DNA of 64,000 nt, taken from the NCBI RefSeq assembly GCF_025961475.1, contig NZ_JAOQNS010000007.1:1-64000 (forward strand), written 5' to 3'. Shown here piece after piece: positions 19,375 to 29,020 of this stretch; position 1 is the first letter of the stretch; every line of letters begins with the position of its first letter. The translations under genes were made by a program, and so were the position numbers. Origin of the DNA: Rhodobium gokarnense. GTDB lineage: Bacteria > Pseudomonadota > Alphaproteobacteria > Rhizobiales > Rhodobiaceae. Below the pieces are notes generated by a model. The model was not told where the DNA came from, searched no databases, and saw nothing but the letters and a program-made list of their open reading frames with translations.

Positions 19375-19913
19375 ATGACACATATTCGGGCCGGCCGGCA
19401 ATTACCATTCGCAATGGTGCCAAGGATTACCGTTACCGGTATCCTGGTTGTGGTTTTCTTACTGTGCTATCCGACATTTGCACCCGGGCCGATGGGGCCG
19501 TGCCGTCCGTTGTCGCGCCCTATCTCGACGCCGGCGACGTGGCGGTCTCGGAAAACCTTGCCGTCAGCCTTGCGCGCATGGGCCGGGCGCTGGAGGCCCA
19601 GGATCTCGGCGGCTTGCTCAAGTTCGTCACCTATCGCTATTTCCGCGAGCAGATGGGCCTTCTGCAGTTGGGCGAGGACCGGCCGAACGGCTATGACGCC
19701 GTCGGTCAGTTCACGTGCGGGTTCCTGTCGAGCTGCTCGGTCTCAAAGAGCTACGGCCTTGCCAATATCCGCAAGGCGCGGATCGTGGGGCTTGCTACGG
19801 CAGGCCGTGACGTGGATGTGACCCTGGCGATGACGACGGCTAACGGGCTGGCGCTGGAATCGTGCTTCTTTTACGATTCGGCGCTTTTCGGCTTTTACGC
19901 CGCCTTCGGCTGA
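19375..19913 (+). pseudogene. Putative secreted protein with a frameshift near the N-terminus
   Basis: From ATG 19375 the frame reads as a signal peptide (VPRITVTGILVVVFLLCYPT). It then loses coding character around 19480-19510, where a second frame takes over and runs to 19913 with strong GC3 and protein-like composition (AVPSVVAPYLDAGDVAVSEN onward, ending in CFFYDSALFGFYAAFG). The simplest reading is one secreted protein of about 178 residues broken by a single-base frameshift in the GC-rich GGGCCGATGGGGCCG stretch. Alternatively, the second frame starts on its own at GTG 19464, without a ribosome site. I do not recognise the protein. Confidence 0.55.
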
Positions 19914-19981
19914 CGTCACGCTTGTCGACGGAGGGGGACCTCCAGGACACTGTTTTTGGTTGAGTTGATTGGAGTTGAGAA

Positions 19982-20488
19982 GTGAATAGCTACGAACGGA
20001 CGTACCGGGCAGGCAGAGCTGTTTGCGCGTGGGTGGAATTGGTCGCCTGGGTCGGCGTTTTCTTCGGCGCCATTGCGGCCATCAGCGGCTTCATGTCGGA
20101 CGGGCTGGCGAGCCTTTTTTCCAGCTCGCTGGTCCAGCAGGAAACACCGTTTCTGCTGAGAATAATGTTCGCAGTTCCTGGACTTCTCGTTGTTTGGGGC
20201 GGGCTGAGAACGATCATGGATGTGCAGCAGACAAAGGCGTCGATCGATACTGCCGAGATGACGCGGGAAATGCTCACGCTGGCCCGGGCTTTCTCGAAAA
20301 ATGTCGAACGTCCGCGCGCATCTGTTCCTCCATCGGCGCATCCTCTGCAAATACGGCCTGGAGATCGAATTAAGATCTACAAGGGAAAAGAAATCAAAAA
20401 AGAAGCGAACGGTGTCTCTGTAGATGGGGTTGTCTTTCCGAATATTTTGGAAGCGGAAAGATATATTTCAGACCTTCGGTCAAAGTAA
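19982..20488 (+). CDS. Membrane protein of unknown function
   Basis: A 168-residue protein with two membrane helices (about 15-37 and 58-78), then a charged cytoplasmic helix and a small C-terminal domain (YKGKEIKKEANGVSVDGVVF). It starts at GTG 19982 with GGAG and GAGAA upstream. The 3' part (about 20340-20490) is clearly richer in A and T than its surroundings, which hints at horizontal origin. Family not recognised. Confidence 0.65.
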   Translation: MNSYERTYRAGRAVCAWVELVAWVGVFFGAIAAISGFMSDGLASLFSSSLVQQETPFLLRIMFAVPGLLVVWGGLRTIMDVQQTKASIDTAEMTREMLTLARAFSKNVERPRASVPPSAHPLQIRPGDRIKIYKGKEIKKEANGVSVDGVVFPNILEAERYISDLRSK

Positions 20489-20584
20489 GGTCGGGCGCGC
20501 GTTTTTGGCTCCGATGTTGCTGAATTTTCGGAATGCCTGCTGCTCTGCGCGTCCCGACCTGTGCGAAAGGGATCGCCCCGGAGT

Positions 20585-21637
20585 TCAATGCTCTTTCGAA
20601 TTCTGAGTGCGATCGGCCGGGGCAACCGCCTTCTTCTGGGCCTTCACCAGCTCGTTGAAGACGTTGCCGATCTTCGGGCGGGTTTCGCCGATGAACGGGA
20701 TCGGCCGGCAGACGTCGACCGCGGCAATGCCGATGCGGGCGGTGAGAAGCCCGTTGACGACGCCCTCGCCGAGGCGGGCGGAGATGCGCGCGGCAAGGCC
20801 CTGGCCGACCAGTTCGTGGATCATGGAATCGCCGATGGCGATGGTGCCGGTGACCGCCAGGTGGCCGATGACGTGGCGGGTGAGGCGGAAGAAGCCGATG
20901 CCGCCGGGCCGGCCGCCATAGAGCGTGGAGACGCGGCGGATGAGCCGGAGGCTTTCGGCGAACACGAACAGGACATCGATGAGGGCGCGCGGGCTGATCG
21001 CGGTGACGACCGAGACCCGCTTTGCCGAATTGGTGATCATCCGCGTCGCCTCAATGTCGAGCGGGCGCATCAGATCGCGTTCGGCAAGGACGATGAGGTC
21101 GCGCCCGTCGATGATCTCGCCGTCATGGGCGGCAATGGCGGCGCGGCCGCGGGCGGTGTCGGCGCGGCTCTTGTAGAGCGCGACGACGTCCTTCAGCACG
21201 GCCTCGGCGCCGGCCCGGTCGTCGGCTTTCGCCGCGGCCTCCGCTTCGGTTCTGAGGCGATCGATGCGGGCGAGCCGCCACAGGCCGAATAGCTCGCGCA
21301 GGGCCATGGCAAGGGCGGCGACGACGACAAGGGAGGCGAGCGCGACGGCGAGCCAGCCGAGCCAGTCGGCCCGGGCGAAGAGGTCGGCGATCAGCCGGTC
21401 GATGGCGACGCCGACGGCGAGCGAGATGAGGCCGCCGAGGGCGGAGATGAGGATCGCGCTCCAGCGCCAGCGGCGCTTCGGCAGCTTCGGCCGATAGGGG
21501 CTGTCGCGCTCGGCTTCTTCCGCGACGACGACGGCGAGATCGGCATGCTCCGGAGCGCTCTCGGCCGGCGCCTCGTTGAGGACGACGTCGGCTTCGTCGA
21601 GCCGGAACGCCTTCGGCCTGCGGCTGGGATCGGTCAT
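20585..21637 (-). CDS. YcjF-like membrane protein (TIGR01620/DUF697 family)
   Basis: A 350-residue protein with an acidic N-terminus, two adjacent membrane helices (about 60-82 and 92-113) and a C-terminal domain containing GGRPGGIGFFRLTRHVIGHL and a hydrophobic DUF697-type segment. It overlaps the YcjX-like gene by 4 bp (ATGA), and the ycjX-ycjF pairing is conserved in proteobacteria. E. coli ycjX/ycjF are stress-induced. The biochemical role of the membrane partner is not established. Confidence 0.9.
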   Translation of the reverse strand: MTDPSRRPKAFRLDEADVVLNEAPAESAPEHADLAVVVAEEAERDSPYRPKLPKRRWRWSAILISALGGLISLAVGVAIDRLIADLFARADWLGWLAVALASLVVVAALAMALRELFGLWRLARIDRLRTEAEAAAKADDRAGAEAVLKDVVALYKSRADTARGRAAIAAHDGEIIDGRDLIVLAERDLMRPLDIEATRMITNSAKRVSVVTAISPRALIDVLFVFAESLRLIRRVSTLYGGRPGGIGFFRLTRHVIGHLAVTGTIAIGDSMIHELVGQGLAARISARLGEGVVNGLLTARIGIAAVDVCRPIPFIGETRPKIGNVFNELVKAQKKAVAPADRTQNSKEH

Positions 21638-23199
21638 GCCAGCTTGTCTCCGATGAGGAACTGCAGCGCCCGGTCGAGGCGGATATGGGGCAGCGTCAGG
21701 CTGAGGCCGTCCGGCGAGCGCTCCAGTTTCGGCGGCCGGAAGCGGACGTAGCGCACATCGGTGCCGGCGCGGGAAAGTTCAAGTTTCGATTCAGGTTGAA
21801 GAGGTTGATGCTTCGATTCCGATTCAACTTTTGCGACGGCTTCTTCAAGTTCCGATTCAGATTCAAGGTGTGCGAAAAGTGATTCAGGGTCTTTCGGCAA
21901 GTCCCCGGGAAACATGGCGATTTCCGTCTTCCCGTCGAACCGCTCGCCGTCGACGATCTCGCCCGTCATCGGCGTTCCGATGATCGTCGGCAGGGCGTTG
22001 CCGCCGCGCCTGACCGTGCCTTCACGCGTTGCGCGAACCGCGGCAAGAGCGAGAATATCGATGTCGGCGCCGGCGAATTCGGCCTTCTTGATGGCCCGCT
22101 TGACGAGCCGCTTCAGCACCCGCTGCAGCCGGTCGTGGTCGGTGTGGTGGAGGTGGTCGGCCTTGGTCGCGGCAAAGAGGATGCGGTCGATGCGCCGGGT
22201 CAGGATCGAGGCGAGCCAGCTCGTGCGGCCGGGCCGGAAGCAGGAGAGGATGTCGGCGAGCGCATTCTCCAGGTCGCGCATGGCATGGGGTCCGGCATTG
22301 AGCGCAGAGAGCGCGTCGACGAGGACGATCTGGCGGTCGAGCCGGGCGAAGTGGTCGCGGAAGAAGGGGCGCACGACATGGGTCTTGTAGGCCTCGAAGC
22401 GGCGCTCCATCATCGCCCTCATCGAGGTCCGCGGCACCACCCGGTCGTCCTCCAGGACCAGCGGCGAGAAGGTGAGGGCGGGCGAGCCGTCGAGGTCGCC
22501 CGGCATCAGGAAGCGGCCCGGCGGCAGCATGGAGAGCGCGTGCTCGTCGGCGCGGCAGGCGGCGAGATAGCCGGTGAAGGCATCGGCAAGGCCGCGGGCC
22601 GTCGCCTCGTCTTCTTCGGCGGCCGGGTCGGCGGCCTCAAGACGCCGGTGCCAGTCGCCGGCAAGCCGGGCCCGGTTCGGCAGCCGCGACAGGGCGACCG
22701 CCTCGCGCGACCACGTCGCGTAGTCCTTGGTCAGCAGCGGCAGGTCGAGCAGCCATTCGCCCGGATAGTCGACGATGTCGATATGGAGCTTGCCGCTGCC
22801 GAGGGTGCGCGAGAAATAGGAGGCGGATTCGTAGGCGACCGTCAGCCGCAATTCGCTGATCCGGCGGGTGGAGCTCGGCCAGACCCGCTCGTCGACCATG
22901 TCGGCGACATGGGCTTCGTAGTCGAAGCGCGGCACGGCGTCGTCCGGCTGCGGCTGCAGGGAGGCACGGGCGAGCCGGCCGGTCGCCATCGGCTCGAACA
23001 GGGGCATCCGCCCGCCCTTGATCAGATTGTGGACGAGGGCGGTGATGAAGACGGTCTTGCCGGCGCGCGACAGTCCGGTGACGCCGAGGCGCACGGACGG
23101 GGTGACCAGTCCGGTGGCGAAGTCGGCGACGTTGTTGAGCGCAAGCCAGGCGTCGTCGGTGAGTGTCGTCAGGTTCAAGGCATTTTCTCCGCGTCCCAT
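21634..23199 (-). CDS. ycjX: YcjX-like P-loop NTPase (DUF463)
   Basis: A 521-residue P-loop protein with Walker A GLSRAGKT (42-49) and the family sequence DIVDYPGEWLLDLPLL, whose D-x-x-G is the G3/Walker B element. YcjX belongs to a GTPase-like family of stress-associated proteins. A Glu/Ser-rich insert near residues 450-480 is unusual in composition (DNA around 21780-21880 rich in GATTC and TTCAA words). ATG 23199 has GAAGG upstream. It is followed by ycjF with a 4-bp overlap. Confidence 0.9.
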   Translation of the reverse strand: MGRGENALNLTTLTDDAWLALNNVADFATGLVTPSVRLGVTGLSRAGKTVFITALVHNLIKGGRMPLFEPMATGRLARASLQPQPDDAVPRFDYEAHVADMVDERVWPSSTRRISELRLTVAYESASYFSRTLGSGKLHIDIVDYPGEWLLDLPLLTKDYATWSREAVALSRLPNRARLAGDWHRRLEAADPAAEEDEATARGLADAFTGYLAACRADEHALSMLPPGRFLMPGDLDGSPALTFSPLVLEDDRVVPRTSMRAMMERRFEAYKTHVVRPFFRDHFARLDRQIVLVDALSALNAGPHAMRDLENALADILSCFRPGRTSWLASILTRRIDRILFAATKADHLHHTDHDRLQRVLKRLVKRAIKKAEFAGADIDILALAAVRATREGTVRRGGNALPTIIGTPMTGEIVDGERFDGKTEIAMFPGDLPKDPESLFAHLESESELEEAVAKVESESKHQPLQPESKLELSRAGTDVRYVRFRPPKLERSPDGLSLTLPHIRLDRALQFLIGDKLA

Positions 23200-23295
23200 G
23201 TAGGCCTTCGGGCCGCGCGGTAAAAGGGTGCGCACTGCAACGACAGGAGGAAACGGGACGGGGAACGGGTCGTGCGCGGGCAATCGGGCGGCCGT

Positions 23296-23832
23296 TCAGA
23301 GCCCCGGATCGTCCTCCATCTGCAGGTCGCGCGGCCGCATGAAGGCCTTGATGCGGCCGCTCATCGGCAGGATGTCGGCCCAGCCCGGCACGTCGAAATC
23401 GATCACCGCCAGCGACGCCGTCGGGTATTTCTCGTCGATGCGGGCGCGCAGGTCCCTGGAGCCGGCGGCGATCAGCGAGCGGGCGGTCTCGCGGGTCGCC
23501 GGATTGTGGCCGACGACGAGGAGGCTGTCGGCGTTGCCGCCATGCTCGCGGATGATCTCCAGATAGGTGTCCTCGGAGCTGTCATAGAGGTCGTCGCGGA
23601 AGGCGACCGTCTCCTCGCCCTTGAAATGCGGCATGACGCAGGCGAGCGTCTCGCGGGTGCGGCGCGAGGAGGAGCACAGCACATGGTCCGGCCTGAAGCC
23701 TTCCCGGGCCATGTACATGCCCATCACCGGTGCGGCGGCGCGGCCGCGATCGTTCAGCGGGCGATCGAAATCGTCGAGGGACGGGTTCAGCCAGGAGGAC
23801 TTGGCGTGGCGCAGCAGCAGCAGGCGGGGCAT
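23296..23832 (-). CDS. SixA-type phosphohistidine phosphatase family protein
   Basis: A 178-residue histidine phosphatase. The catalytic motif is LLRHAKSSW with H9, followed by the NDRGRAAAP loop, SSSRRTRET and VVGHNP, which supplies the second histidine. SixA proteins remove phosphate from phosphohistidine, for example on Hpt domains. An Hpt protein is encoded at 7385 in this window, but no link is shown. ATG 23832 is chosen for GGAG seven bases upstream. Its leader holds four GGGGG runs on the plus strand. Confidence 0.88.
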   Translation of the reverse strand: MPRLLLLRHAKSSWLNPSLDDFDRPLNDRGRAAAPVMGMYMAREGFRPDHVLCSSSRRTRETLACVMPHFKGEETVAFRDDLYDSSEDTYLEIIREHGGNADSLLVVGHNPATRETARSLIAAGSRDLRARIDEKYPTASLAVIDFDVPGWADILPMSGRIKAFMRPRDLQMEDDPGL

Positions 23833-23843
23833 CGGCACACTCC

Positions 23844-23890
23844 GGGGGCTTTGCCGGGGGACGTGTTCCCGGGGGAGGGTTCTCCGGGGG
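23844..23890 (+). other. Four G5 tracts (potential G-quadruplex)
   Basis: GGGGG occurs at 23844-23848, 23856-23860, 23871-23875 and 23886-23890, with loops of 7-10 nt. They arise from a degenerate repeat of CCGGGGGA. The stretch is the leader of the SixA-type gene on the opposite strand, so the template strand could fold. Confidence 0.4.
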
Positions 23891-24000
23891 ACTCTTCCGG
23901 AACCGACTATAGCCGCAGCCCGACGGCTGTCAGTACCGAATTTCCCGTTTCAGGCCCAAGGGGTTAAAGGCTGTGGACAAGCCATGGGAAGAGCCCGTGG

Positions 24001-24324
24001 TCAGCGGGTGAGGCGGACCGCGGTGCCGTTGACGGAGACCATCAGCATCGAGCCGTTCTGGCCGACCGCCTCGTAGTCGATGTCGACCCCGACGATGGCG
24101 TCCGCGCCGAGCGCCCTGGCTTCCTCGGTCATGTCCTGCAGGGCCATGTGGCGGCCGTCCCTCAGCACGTTCTGGTAGCCGCCGGCGCGCCCGCCGATGA
24201 AGTCGCGGATGCCGGCGAAGATGTCGCGAAAGACGTTGGCGCCGAGGACGGCCTCGCCGGCGACGACGCCGAGGATCTCGGCTGTCTCGCGGTGCGGGAC
24301 GGTGTGGGTGGTGGTGACGATCAT
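24001..24324 (-). CDS. YbjQ/UPF0145 family heavy-metal-binding-domain protein
   Basis: A 107-residue protein matching the YbjQ family. It has an N-terminal [20 protein letters not shown] strand-turn, a central [19 protein letters not shown] and the final GTAVRL. The family forms pentamers in crystal structures and is annotated as putative heavy-metal-binding; its role is unknown. ATG 24324 has AAGGA upstream. Confidence 0.9.
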   Translation of the reverse strand: MIVTTTHTVPHRETAEILGVVAGEAVLGANVFRDIFAGIRDFIGGRAGGYQNVLRDGRHMALQDMTEEARALGADAIVGVDIDYEAVGQNGSMLMVSVNGTAVRLTR

Positions 24325-24651
24325 ACGGGATCCTTCCGGGCGCTTCGGCGTTGGTGCCGCCGCCCCGCGCGGAAGTGGCGGTGCGGTTCTTCCCATGTAG
24401 GCAGTGCGCCGGGTTTGTCATCGTGCGGCCCGTTCGATTTGTCGCAGGGGGCGTTTTTTGTGCACTGCGGCAAGATTGCTTGCGCAGCGCTTTTCCTTGG
24501 GTCTAATAGGAACCGGCATCGACCTGGGACGCGCGGAGCCGCCGGGAAGATTTCATCTTCCTTATCCTTGCCGCGATCTTGGCCGAAGGTCATCGATGCC
24601 CCTTGGACGCAAGAAGCGAACAGAAGACACCTTTCGGAGACCCGGACGTCG
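24325..24651. other. Intergenic region between divergent genes
   Basis: This 327-bp space separates the YbjQ-like gene (minus) from the flavoprotein oxidase (plus) and must hold both promoters. I see no repeat, palindrome or small gene in it that I would defend. Confidence 0.5.
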
Positions 24652-25947
24652 ATGGCACTCAACGGACATGTGGACAGCTACTATGCGCGGCGGAACGCCC
24701 ATGAGGTGATGTTCCGGCGCCTTGCAGGCACGGAAAAGGCGGCGGTCTGCGTCATCGGCGGCGGGCTCGCCGGCCTGACGACGGCGCGCGAACTGGCCAG
24801 CGCCGGCACCGACGTGGTGCTGCTGGAGGCCGAACGCGTCGGCTGGGGTGCCTCGGGCCGCAATGGCGGCTTCGTCTCGGCCGGCTATGCGGCCGGGCTC
24901 GCCGACCTGGAAGCCCGGCTCGGGGTGGAGCGCACCAAGGCGCTCTACGAGCTGTCGCGCATGGGCGTCGCCTACGTTCGCGAGACCATCGAGACGGCCG
25001 GGGCCGGCGACATCATCGGCGGCCATGGCTGGCTGAAGGTGATCCGCCACGACGATGCGGAGGCGATGAAGCGCCGGCGCGACCTGATGGCCGGCACCTA
25101 CGGTGCCAGCGTTGAGTTCTGGGAGACCGAGCGGGTCCGCGCGACCCTGAAGACCGAGACCTATTTCCAGGCGCTGCACGACGCCAGTCCGTTCCACATC
25201 GACCCGCTCGCCTATGCAAGACTGCTGGCCGCGCGGGCGCGCGATGCCGGCGCGCGCATCTTCGAGGAGAGCGCAGCCACCGGGCTTGCCCGCCACGGCG
25301 CTGGCTGGCGGGTGGAGACGGCCTGCGGTGCCATCGAGGCGGAGATGGTGGTGCTTGCCGGCAGCGCCTACCAGGCGCTTTCGGGTCTGTGGCCGTCGCT
25401 CGACCGGGCGATCGTGCCGGTTGCCACCTATGTGGTGACCAGCAATGCGCTCGGCTCGGCGGTGACGGATTCCATCCGCTTTTCCGGCTGCATCGCCGAT
25501 ACGCGGCGGGCCGGCGACTATTACCGGGTCATCGAAGGCGACCGGCTGCTCTGGGGTGGGCGGATCACCACGCGGCGGTCCGAGCCGGCCGACCTCGCCG
25601 GGCTCCTCAAGGCCGACATCGCGGCCATCTATCCGCAGCTCTCGCATTTGGAAGTGGAGACGGCCTGGTCCGGCCTGATGGCCTATGCGGTCCACAAGAT
25701 GCCGATCATCCGGCCGCTGGAGGAGGGTCTTTGGTCGGTCACCGCGTTCGGCGGCCACGGCGTTGCCCAGACCGCGACGGGCGGCGTCCTCGTCGCCTCG
25801 GCGATCACCTCGGGCGACGACCGCTGGCGGCAGTTCGAGGCGTTTGGCCCACGCTTTGCCGGCGGCCCGGTCGGGCGCATGGGCACGCAGCTCCTCTACT
25901 GGGGCATGCAGTTCCGCGACCGGCGCGAGGAACGGGCGGCGCGATAG
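24652..25947 (+). CDS. FAD-dependent amine oxidoreductase, PuuB-like (DAO family)
   Basis: A 431-residue DAO-family flavoprotein. The N-terminal Rossmann motif is VIGGGLAGLTTARELA (36-41 core) and GWGASGRNGGFVSAGYA is a signature of gamma-glutamylputrescine oxidase-like enzymes. A C-terminal GGHGVAQTATGG closes the FAD site. Enzymes of this group oxidise glutamylated amines or N-methylated amino acids with oxygen or a quinone. No polyamine genes are adjacent, so the substrate is inferred only at subgroup level. ATG 24652 is supported by the conserved ARRNAHEV leader. Confidence 0.88.
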   Translation: MALNGHVDSYYARRNAHEVMFRRLAGTEKAAVCVIGGGLAGLTTARELASAGTDVVLLEAERVGWGASGRNGGFVSAGYAAGLADLEARLGVERTKALYELSRMGVAYVRETIETAGAGDIIGGHGWLKVIRHDDAEAMKRRRDLMAGTYGASVEFWETERVRATLKTETYFQALHDASPFHIDPLAYARLLAARARDAGARIFEESAATGLARHGAGWRVETACGAIEAEMVVLAGSAYQALSGLWPSLDRAIVPVATYVVTSNALGSAVTDSIRFSGCIADTRRAGDYYRVIEGDRLLWGGRITTRRSEPADLAGLLKADIAAIYPQLSHLEVETAWSGLMAYAVHKMPIIRPLEEGLWSVTAFGGHGVAQTATGGVLVASAITSGDDRWRQFEAFGPRFAGGPVGRMGTQLLYWGMQFRDRREERAAR

Positions 25948-26043
25948 GGGGCTGCCCGACGCGCCGGGACCGGTAACGGACGGATTGAGGGCGGCGGCGT
26001 TTTCGTCTAACCCTGCCGGGCCAACCGACAGGGACTGATCCCC

Positions 26044-26925
26044 GTGCCCCAGAACCGCGACACCATGCAAGAAGAGACGCCGACGCCGAAGGCCGAGCGC
26101 CCCGGCCCGATGACGCGCTTTCTCGTCCGCCACGCCCCGCAATTCGTCGGCAAGGCGCGGCTGCTCGACTTCAGGCCCAAGCCGCTGATCGATCCGGAGC
26201 ACCGCATCCTGGTGGTCTGGTCGCCGAAGTCGGCCTGCACGGCGGCGACCATCTGGTTCTTCAAGATCATCGGCAAATATGAGGAAGCGCGGGCCTACAA
26301 CGCCTGGCCGCACCATTACCGGCGCAAGGTCTATTATCCCTCGGACCTGCATCACAGGGGCATGACCGACGATTTTTCCGGCTACCGCGTCATAAGGGTG
26401 ATCCGCGATCCGGGTCACCGGGCGGTCAGCTCCTACCGCCATGCGCTGCGCACCGGCTATTTCAACAAGCGGGCCGCACATGTCCTGAAGCGGCCGGTCG
26501 ACGAGACGGCGGGCTATTCGTTCCGGGAGTACCTTGACAGCATCGGCCTCAAGGACCTGTCGCCGATCATGAGCAATCCCCATCACGGGGTGCAGAGCCA
26601 TCCGATCGAGCAGCTGGTGCCGCCAACCGACGTCATCAACGTGACGCGGGACGACCTCTTTGCCCGGCTCAACGGCATCGAGGCCGACCTCGGCCTGGAG
26701 CGCACGGACTTCTCCAGCCTCGCCTGGTTCCATTCCAGCGAGAGCGGGCCGCGCAAGCGCAAGGTCGGGGTCTATGAGGACGACGTCACCGACGAGCGCT
26801 TCGACCGGCGCGTCGCCGCGCAGGGACCGTGGCCCGAGGTCGAGAAGTTCCTGACCCCGGAGATGAAGGACAGGGTCCGCCGGCTCTATGCCATCGACTA
26901 CGACCGCTACGGGTCCTATTTCTGA
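26044..26925 (+). CDS. Sulfotransferase family protein
   Basis: A 293-residue cytoplasmic protein. The 5'-phosphosulfate loop is [10 protein letters not shown] (around 57-66), of the short K-S-A-C-T type, and the 3'-phosphate site is [16 protein letters not shown] (119-134). These mark PAPS-dependent carbohydrate sulfotransferases. With GT61 at 29021 and acyl/acetyltransferases nearby, a surface-glycan substrate is plausible. The start is GTG 26044; ATG 26065 is an alternative. It ends 10 bp inside the convergent metAA gene. Confidence 0.8.
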   Translation: MPQNRDTMQEETPTPKAERPGPMTRFLVRHAPQFVGKARLLDFRPKPLIDPEHRILVVWSPKSACTAATIWFFKIIGKYEEARAYNAWPHHYRRKVYYPSDLHHRGMTDDFSGYRVIRVIRDPGHRAVSSYRHALRTGYFNKRAAHVLKRPVDETAGYSFREYLDSIGLKDLSPIMSNPHHGVQSHPIEQLVPPTDVINVTRDDLFARLNGIEADLGLERTDFSSLAWFHSSESGPRKRKVGVYEDDVTDERFDRRVAAQGPWPEVEKFLTPEMKDRVRRLYAIDYDRYGSYF

Positions 26926-27836
26926 CGGATCTTTTCGATGTCGAAGGGCGTCGTCTGGTAGACCTCGTTGATCCAGTTGCCGAACAACAGATGGGCATGA
27001 CTGCGCCAGCGGTTTTCCGGCGTCAGGTGCGGATTGTCCTTCGGGAAATAGTTGTGCGGCACGTGGATCTCCACGTTCGCTTCCACGTCGCGCCAGTATT
27101 CCTCGGCAAGGGACGAGGAATCGTACTCGATGTGGTTGAACATGTAGAGATTGCCGTGGCGGGGATCGTGGATCAGGCAGGGGCCGGTCTCGTCGGACTC
27201 CATCAGCATCTCAAGGCCGCTGTCCTCCGGGATGTCGCTGGCGCGGACCTCCGTCCAGCGTGAGACCGGAATGGAGAAGTCGTCGGAAAAGCCGCGCAGG
27301 AACGGCGAGGCCGGATTGAGATTGCGGTGGCGGAAGACGCCGAAGGCCTTTTTCGGCAGGGCGTATTTCGGCACGCCGTGGAAATGGTTCAGCATCGCCT
27401 GGGCACCCCAGCAGATGGCGAAGGTCGAGTGCACGTTGGTCTCGGTCCACTCGAAGATCGCGCCGAGTTCCTCCCAGTAGGTGACGTCCGGGAAGTCGAG
27501 CAGCTCGATCGGCGCGCCGGTGACGATGAGGCCGTCGAACTTGCGGTCCCGGATCGCCTCCCAGTCCTCGTAGAAGGCGAGCATGTGGGCGGCCGCCGTG
27601 TTCTTCGGCGTATGCGAGGCGACCTTGACCAGCGACAGCTCGACCTGCAGCGGCGTTGCGCCGACGAGGCGGGCGATCTGCGTCTCGGTGCGGATCTTGT
27701 TCGGCATCAGGTTGAGGAGCGCGATCTGCAACGGCCTTATGTCCTGGCGCGCCGCATCGTCCGCCGTCATCACCATCACGCCTTCCTGCTCCAGCGTGGT
27801 GCGGGCGGGCAGGTCGGTGGGGATCTTGATCGGCAT
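26916..27836 (-). CDS. metAA: Homoserine O-acetyltransferase, MetA type
   Basis: A 306-residue enzyme of the MetA family, the first step from homoserine to methionine. C142 in [11 protein letters not shown] is the nucleophile; H235 and E237 in FNHIEYD complete the catalytic triad. Residue 111 is Glu ([10 protein letters not shown]). In this family Glu at 111 goes with acetyl-CoA and Gly with succinyl-CoA, so acetylation is predicted, despite the common label of succinyltransferase. ATG 27836 gives the standard MPIKIP start. The 3' end overlaps the sulfotransferase gene by 10 bp, convergent. Confidence 0.95.
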   Translation of the reverse strand: MPIKIPTDLPARTTLEQEGVMVMTADDAARQDIRPLQIALLNLMPNKIRTETQIARLVGATPLQVELSLVKVASHTPKNTAAAHMLAFYEDWEAIRDRKFDGLIVTGAPIELLDFPDVTYWEELGAIFEWTETNVHSTFAICWGAQAMLNHFHGVPKYALPKKAFGVFRHRNLNPASPFLRGFSDDFSIPVSRWTEVRASDIPEDSGLEMLMESDETGPCLIHDPRHGNLYMFNHIEYDSSSLAEEYWRDVEANVEIHVPHNYFPKDNPHLTPENRWRSHAHLLFGNWINEVYQTTPFDIEKIRQK

Positions 27837-27960
27837 TGCGGCAGCTTTCCGGGGTTTTCGGTCGTTATGGTGCGCCTCGGCGCGCCCGGTACGGGGCGTC
27901 AAGTCAGGGTGACTTAAGGCCTCGCCATCGGTATCGCAAGTGTGGAGGGTCTTTTGCCGC

Positions 27961-28827
27961 TCAGGCCGGCGTGCGCTCGATGGCGCGGCCGATGAGGTCG
28001 ACGAAATCGTCGGCGGACTTGACCTCTTCGATCTCCGCGGCGGTCACCGTGTAGCCGTGGCGGTCGGCGATCGCCTTGTAGATCGGCAGGCGGTGGGCGA
28101 TCAGGCGTTCAAAGCCCCAGACGGCAAAGGCGTCCGGGTCGACGGCGTCGTCGGAGGCAACGCCGGTCTCGGCCTTGTAGGCGGCCCAGTTCTTCTCCAG
28201 GAACTCTTCCTGGTAGTAGATCGGCTTGGGGTCGGCGCGGAAGCGCTTGATCAGCTCCGCGGCGTGGTCCGGCGGGCCCTCGATATAGAGCAGCACCGTC
28301 TTGTCGCCGAGGACGGAGAGCACCGGATCGTTGTCGTCGTCAGGGTCGACGATCTCGCAGATGCTGCCGCCGGAATCGCAGATGAAATGGTCGTAGCCGT
28401 AGATCTCCCGCGACTTGTCGATGAAGTCGGCGACGTCGCGCAGCGCGCAGATTTCCGCGTCGTGGTGCTGGGCCTGACGGTGGCGGTATTCCTGGAAGGA
28501 GATGCCGCCCTTGTCCGGGTTGCCCGGCTTGCCGAGATAGGTGGAGAGCGGCGACAGGTTGTCGAACGAGATGTTGGACGAGATGTAGATCGAGTCCGTC
28601 ATCAAGAGCTTGCGCAGGAACGGGATCTTCATCGCCTCGCGCTTGACGTTGTCGACGATGTGCTCGCCCATGTAGCGGGTGCCGATGCGGTAGTCGACGG
28701 AGTAGTGGAACCAGCCGTCGCGCCGGACCCGCATGGCGACCGTGGTCTTGCCGACGCCGGACATGCCGAGGACGGTGACGGCCTTGCGGGGCAGGGCGCG
28801 GAATTCGTCGGCGGAGGAAAAGCGCAT
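27961..28827 (-). CDS. P-loop ATPase of unknown role
   Basis: A 288-residue protein with Walker A GMSGVGKT (21-28) close to the N-terminus and [20 protein letters not shown] as a likely acidic metal site. The spacing resembles small-molecule kinases, but I cannot name the substrate. It is divergent from GT61 (193 bp between starts). An upstream in-frame extension to 29163 would overlap GT61 and is rejected. Confidence 0.75.
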   Translation of the reverse strand: MRFSSADEFRALPRKAVTVLGMSGVGKTTVAMRVRRDGWFHYSVDYRIGTRYMGEHIVDNVKREAMKIPFLRKLLMTDSIYISSNISFDNLSPLSTYLGKPGNPDKGGISFQEYRHRQAQHHDAEICALRDVADFIDKSREIYGYDHFICDSGGSICEIVDPDDDNDPVLSVLGDKTVLLYIEGPPDHAAELIKRFRADPKPIYYQEEFLEKNWAAYKAETGVASDDAVDPDAFAVWGFERLIAHRLPIYKAIADRHGYTVTAAEIEEVKSADDFVDLIGRAIERTPA

Positions 28828-29020
28828 GCGGGTGGGCTCCGGCAAGGGCGGTCTGCGTGACCCTAGATCACGAATCGCGCATTTGAAACCGCAAGGGCGA
28901 CGCGCCGCGTTGCCGCAAGGGGCCCCGGCATTGAAAGCGGGCCGGGCGCCTGATACTGGAACCGCCGGTGCCGCGCAAGCGCTTCGCAGCGCGGCCGCTT
29001 TCGGAGCAGTTGAGAGGGAT

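Noticed and set aside
24652-25947. An upstream extension of the flavoprotein to 24148
   Set aside because: It runs through the promoter region and antisense to the YbjQ-like gene, and homologous enzymes begin near ATG 24652.
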